Source: Flavobacteriaceae bacterium
GTDB taxonomy: Bacteria > Bacteroidota > Bacteroidia > Flavobacteriales > Flavobacteriaceae
Direction of reading: 5' to 3'
Assembly (NCBI GenBank): GCA_947482805.1
Contig: CANKLK010000013.1
Span: forward strand, 1-26,144
Length of the DNA stretch: 26,144 bases
Shown here: positions 23,954-26,144 of the stretch, piece by piece
Layout of the letters: every line of letters begins with the position of its first letter
Position numbering within the stretch: position 1 is the first letter of the stretch
The notes under the pieces: model-generated
What the model was told of the DNA's origin: nothing
Database searches by the model: none
Seen by the model: the letters and a program-made list of their open reading frames with translations, nothing else
Translations under genes and position numbers: made by a program

Positions 23954-24029
23954 TTGACAAAATAAGTTAACCATTTTGACAGTCAAGGTCAATGACTTGC
24001 GTTAATGATTTTAATTGACCGAATTTGAC
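23954..24029. promoter_or_regulatory. Cluster of TTGAC pentamers upstream of the YbjQ-like gene
   Basis: Six TTGAC motifs in 76 bp: forward at 23954, 23976, 24015 and 24025, reverse (GTCAA) at 23982 and 23988. The pair 23976-23986 forms the palindrome TTGACAGTCAA. It looks like an operator or iteron set. Confidence 0.4.
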
Positions 24030-24057
24030 AATAAATTATTTTAGAGTCCCATTTTGT

Positions 24058-24276
24058 TTAACAATTGCAATTGCGAATTTCAACTTTAATATTGTTTTTT
24101 AAATCAATATTAAAGCCATTTGTTTTATCTCGCATAGAACGAACAAATTTTTTATCACTATTCAATTTTAAAGATGTTTGAATTGCGGACACCAAAGCAT
24201 CCAAAATTTGTTCATTGTTTTTAAAATCTTCAACATCAATTGTGAAGACTAAGTTAGAAGTTTTAGAATTTTTCAT
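24058..24276 (-). CDS. Hypothetical protein, 72 aa
   Basis: Not recognised. A small soluble protein starting MKNSKTSNLVFTIDVEDFKN and ending with a Cys-containing tail (EIRNCNC). The strand-helix-strand layout suggests a small alpha/beta domain. It lies between the YbjQ-like gene and the integrase, on the minus strand like both. It could be an island-encoded regulator or an excisionase-like helper, but there is no motif to support that. Confidence 0.5.
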   Translation of the reverse strand: MKNSKTSNLVFTIDVEDFKNNEQILDALVSAIQTSLKLNSDKKFVRSMRDKTNGFNIDLKNNIKVEIRNCNC

Positions 24277-24334
24277 AAGATATCTTTAATAATAAATATC
24301 ATGAAATATTAAAAAGACTATATTATTGAAAGTA

Positions 24335-25636
24335 TTAAATATTAAAAAAACCTTGATTGACAATATGAGAAGCACGTTCCTCGTCCTTTATTCTAATATA
24401 TTTATAAAATTCTTTCTCCGTTTTATGTCCGGAAAACAACATAATGTCAAAAACAGGCATTTTTTTCAGATACATATTTGTACAGAAACTTCTTCTTGCT
24501 GTATGGGTATGTATTAAATTGTATTTAGGTATCATTTCAACAACTCTTTTACCTCCTTTTGTATACTCACATTTAATTTTTTTTGAGAATCCCAATCTTT
24601 CTCCTAATTTTTTTAGTTCTTCATTAATATCTTGCTCATTTAGTTTTTTTGGAGGTACATTATTATGTCTTAATCGCATTATCTCAGAGACTTCTTTTGT
24701 TATTGGACATAGAACATCTGTTTTGGTTTTTGCTTGTCTAATCTTGAAGTATTGTATTCCATTTTTAGTGACAATGTCGTTTTTTGTCAATCCATTATAA
24801 TCACTTACCCTTTGACCTATATAACAACCAATTAAAAAAATATCTCTAGACAATTCCATAATTTTGTTTTCTGAAAGATCTTCACTAAACATTTTTTTTA
24901 GTTCATTTTCATCAAGATAAATTGCAGTTGTATCTTCTGTTTGATAACAAAAATCTTTTACAATAAAATTTGTGTTCCTTATTAATCCCCGATTTGAAGC
25001 TTCAATTAAGTAAGTTTTCAAATTTTTAAAATGTTTGCTTAAAGAATTTTGTTGATGATTATAATGTTCTTCAAGAAAAGTACTAAATGAATTGACAAAC
25101 TTTTTATCAAATGAATCAAAGTTTATTTGAATTTTATGTACTTTGGAATAAGTTTCTAACTTAACTAATGTTTGTCTATAAGAATTAAAAGTTGCTTTAG
25201 CAATTTTTCTCTTTTTGTAATTTAGTAACTCATAAGCAAAATCAAAAAAAGTCTGAATTGAAATTGCCTTTTCAATAACAATATTTTTATTTAGGAGTGT
25301 GTCTAAATATGATTTCAATAATTCATTTGTAACAATAACTTGTTCTGAAATATATCTAGAGTATTCCTTACTTAATGATGTGTCAATTAAATTTAATAAA
25401 TTATTTACCTCACGAGCATTTATCAACAACGATTTATTTGATTTAACCCGCTGTTTACTAAAATCCCAATCATCATAACATGCTTTAAATCCTGTAGAAT
25501 ACTTAAGTTTTTTCCCATTATAACTAAAAACCAAATTTATAGGACTTTCCTTTTTTTTGTTCTTTTCCATGTTTACATTTGTCTCTTTAAATGCAAATCG
25601 GACTACTCCTGAGTTGTTTTTAATTGATTTTTCCAT
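24335..25636 (-). CDS. Tyrosine recombinase (island integrase)
   Basis: 433 residues, the full length of Bacteroidetes-type integrases. Layout: N-terminal Arm-DNA-binding-like domain (about 10-75, ESPINLVFSYNGKKLKYSTG), core-binding SAM-like domain (about 125-220), and a catalytic domain with Arg276 (GCYIGQRVSD), Lys around 302-304 (IRQAKTKTD), HTHTARRS with His378/Arg381, FSGHKTEKEF with His404, and Tyr413 nine residues later (YKYIR). It would insert or excise the element at a chromosomal attachment site, probably near 25640-25890. The promoter (25655-25662) is overlapped upstream by tandem GGGGAC repeats, which suggests self-regulation. Confidence 0.93.
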   Translation of the reverse strand: MEKSIKNNSGVVRFAFKETNVNMEKNKKKESPINLVFSYNGKKLKYSTGFKACYDDWDFSKQRVKSNKSLLINAREVNNLLNLIDTSLSKEYSRYISEQVIVTNELLKSYLDTLLNKNIVIEKAISIQTFFDFAYELLNYKKRKIAKATFNSYRQTLVKLETYSKVHKIQINFDSFDKKFVNSFSTFLEEHYNHQQNSLSKHFKNLKTYLIEASNRGLIRNTNFIVKDFCYQTEDTTAIYLDENELKKMFSEDLSENKIMELSRDIFLIGCYIGQRVSDYNGLTKNDIVTKNGIQYFKIRQAKTKTDVLCPITKEVSEIMRLRHNNVPPKKLNEQDINEELKKLGERLGFSKKIKCEYTKGGKRVVEMIPKYNLIHTHTARRSFCTNMYLKKMPVFDIMLFSGHKTEKEFYKYIRIKDEERASHIVNQGFFNI

Positions 25637-25654
25637 AAATTTAATTATCTATTA

Positions 25655-25662
25655 CAAAGATA
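25655..25662 (-). promoter_or_regulatory. Integrase promoter -7 box
   Basis: TATCTTTG (minus strand) matches TAnnTTTG, and a TTTC at the usual distance (about 19 bases upstream) serves as -33. It lies 19 bp ahead of the integrase start at 25636. The -33 zone is covered by the GGGGAC repeats. Confidence 0.55.
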
Positions 25663-25673
25663 GAAAAATAATG

Positions 25674-25697
25674 GGGGACCTGAAAGGGGACTTGAAA
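25674..25697 (+). repeat. Two tandem 12-bp repeats GGGGACYTGAAA
   Basis: GGGGACCTGAAA (25674-25685) and GGGGACTTGAAA (25686-25697), 11 of 12 identical and directly abutting, right upstream of the integrase gene. GC-rich islands in very AT-rich DNA next to an integrase suggest arm-type binding sites. A 12-bp spacing is just over one helical turn. Confidence 0.5.
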
Positions 25698-25826
25698 ATC
25701 AATATTTATATTAATACAAATTAATTAATAAAAGTTAAAATACATTAAAAACAATTGTAAATCAGTTATTTACAAATAAAAAAAGGTAAAGCGAATTAAG
25801 GGAGATTAATAAAAAAAGGTACTGGA

Positions 25827-25841
25827 GGTACCACTTTAAAA
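25827..25841 (+). repeat. Left arm of inverted repeat GGTACCACTTTAAAA
   Basis: Its reverse complement TTTTAAAGTGGTACC stands at 26066-26080, overlapping codons 5-9 of the partial gene at 26053. A second, local inverted repeat GGTAC-TGGAG-GTACC overlaps it at 25818-25832. Confidence 0.45.
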
Positions 25842-25893
25842 ACTCATAACTAGCTAAAAATATGCTTTTTATGAGTTTTTTCTTTTTTAAGGG
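25838..25893 (+). terminator. Strong terminator hairpin right of the integrase
   Basis: A 12-bp stem AAAAACTCATAA/TTATGAGTTTTT (25838-25849 with 25869-25880), an inner AGC/GCT stem, then a T-rich tail (TTTTTTC and more T). No plus-strand gene ends within 200 bp of it. It may belong to a chromosomal gene whose 5' part was displaced by integration, or protect against read-through. Confidence 0.65.
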
Positions 25894-26052
25894 TGTTTGT
25901 TAGGGTATTTTTTGTTCGTCTTCAAACTAAACTTTACTTATTCTTTGAGATTAGTATTTATGACTTGCAAAAATAAAATTATATGTTTTTTTTTAAAGTA
26001 TTTTTTTTTAATTGCTAATTAACTACTTTTGTGAATATAAAATTTTTACAAA

Positions 26053-26144
26053 ATGAAATTATTTGTTTTAAAGTGGTACCCTATTATCTTAGCATTCATT
26101 TGTATGCTATATTCTATTTCGTTAGGCCTTTTGGGGCACAAAAG
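26053..26144 (+). CDS. Partial membrane protein, 5' end only
   Basis: ATG at 26053 opens a frame that runs to the window end (30 codons): MKLFVLKWYPIILAFICMLY and then a Ser/Leu/Gly-rich hydrophobic helix continuing SISLGLLGHK. It has at least one membrane segment. It could be a host core gene just outside the island. A -7-like box lies at 26024-26031. Confidence 0.55.
   Translation, partial: MKLFVLKWYPIILAFICMLYSISLGLLGHK

Larger units (their letters stand above)
25637..26052. other. 416-bp gene-free region right of the integrase
   Basis: Holds the integrase promoter, the tandem 12-bp repeats, an arm of a 15-bp inverted repeat, a 12-bp-stem terminator and, toward 26052, a -7-like box TACTTTTG (26024-26031) for the partial gene at 26053. 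The rest is AT-rich and featureless. It is the likely site of attR. Confidence 0.6.

Noticed and set aside
24444..24800. Plus-strand ORF of 118 codons inside the integrase gene
   Set aside because: It is the shadow of the integrase frame.

Overview
The window looks like accessory DNA from a low-GC member of the Bacteroidetes, most likely the Flavobacteriaceae. Signs of this are the very AT-rich base composition, the lack of Shine-Dalgarno sequences, several promoters of the TAnnTTTG type, short secreted proteins with Bacteroidetes-like signal peptides, and a Bacteroidetes-type tyrosine recombinase at the right side. It reads as the right part of an integrated island rich in defence and nuclease genes. 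Its right edge is close to the integrase (24335-25636), and a partial membrane-protein gene at 26053 onward may already be chromosomal flank. No left boundary is visible.

Layout. (1) Positions 1-5445, minus strand: a compact operon-like run. Transcribed order is a uracil-DNA-glycosylase-fold protein, a strange tRNA-Leu-like RNA, an AAA+ ATPase, a three-helix membrane protein, an unknown 150-residue protein, a DUF2779 protein combining a Cas4-like nuclease with a DEDD-type exonuclease, and a partial PD-(D/E)XK protein cut by the window edge. A good promoter lies in front of the first gene. (2) 5607-6844, plus: two unrecognised genes, divergent from the operon. (3) 6974-9619, minus: phage-like small cargo genes, including a BspA/DUF285 repeat protein, a GIY-YIG nuclease and small basic proteins, punctuated by two terminators with identical hairpins. 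(4) 9846-11249, minus: a secreted protein and an outer-membrane beta-barrel-like protein. (5) 11366-21170, plus: a WYL regulator followed by a tightly coupled five-gene cassette: C5-cytosine methyltransferase, MORC/GHKL ATPase, Z1 helicase-like ATPase, PD-(D/E)XK (DUF4420) and AIPR. This is a restriction-modification-like anti-phage system. (6) 21171-21732: a broken reading frame directly abutting what looks like the 5' end of a group II intron, then a terminator. (7) 21733-24276: a small HUH/Rep-like protein followed by a cluster of inverted repeats, a YubB-like protein, a YbjQ-like protein and small unknowns. (8) 24335 to the end: integrase, its promoter overlapped by tandem 12-bp repeats, an inverted repeat and a strong terminator.

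How they work together. In region 5 the methyltransferase probably marks self DNA, while the GHKL and Z1 ATPases act as motors or switches for the DUF4420 nuclease and AIPR. The WYL protein, first in the run, is a likely repressor or sensor. Region 1 is the best candidate for something not yet described: a base-excision-type glycosylase, an AAA+ ATPase, a membrane protein and two nucleases in one run that also carries a tRNA-shaped RNA with an extra hairpin in its D-loop and a non-standard anticodon loop. Assigning region 1 to defence is inference from content and context. The protein family calls for the region 5 cassette, the integrase, the GIY-YIG protein and DUF2779 rest on clear motifs.
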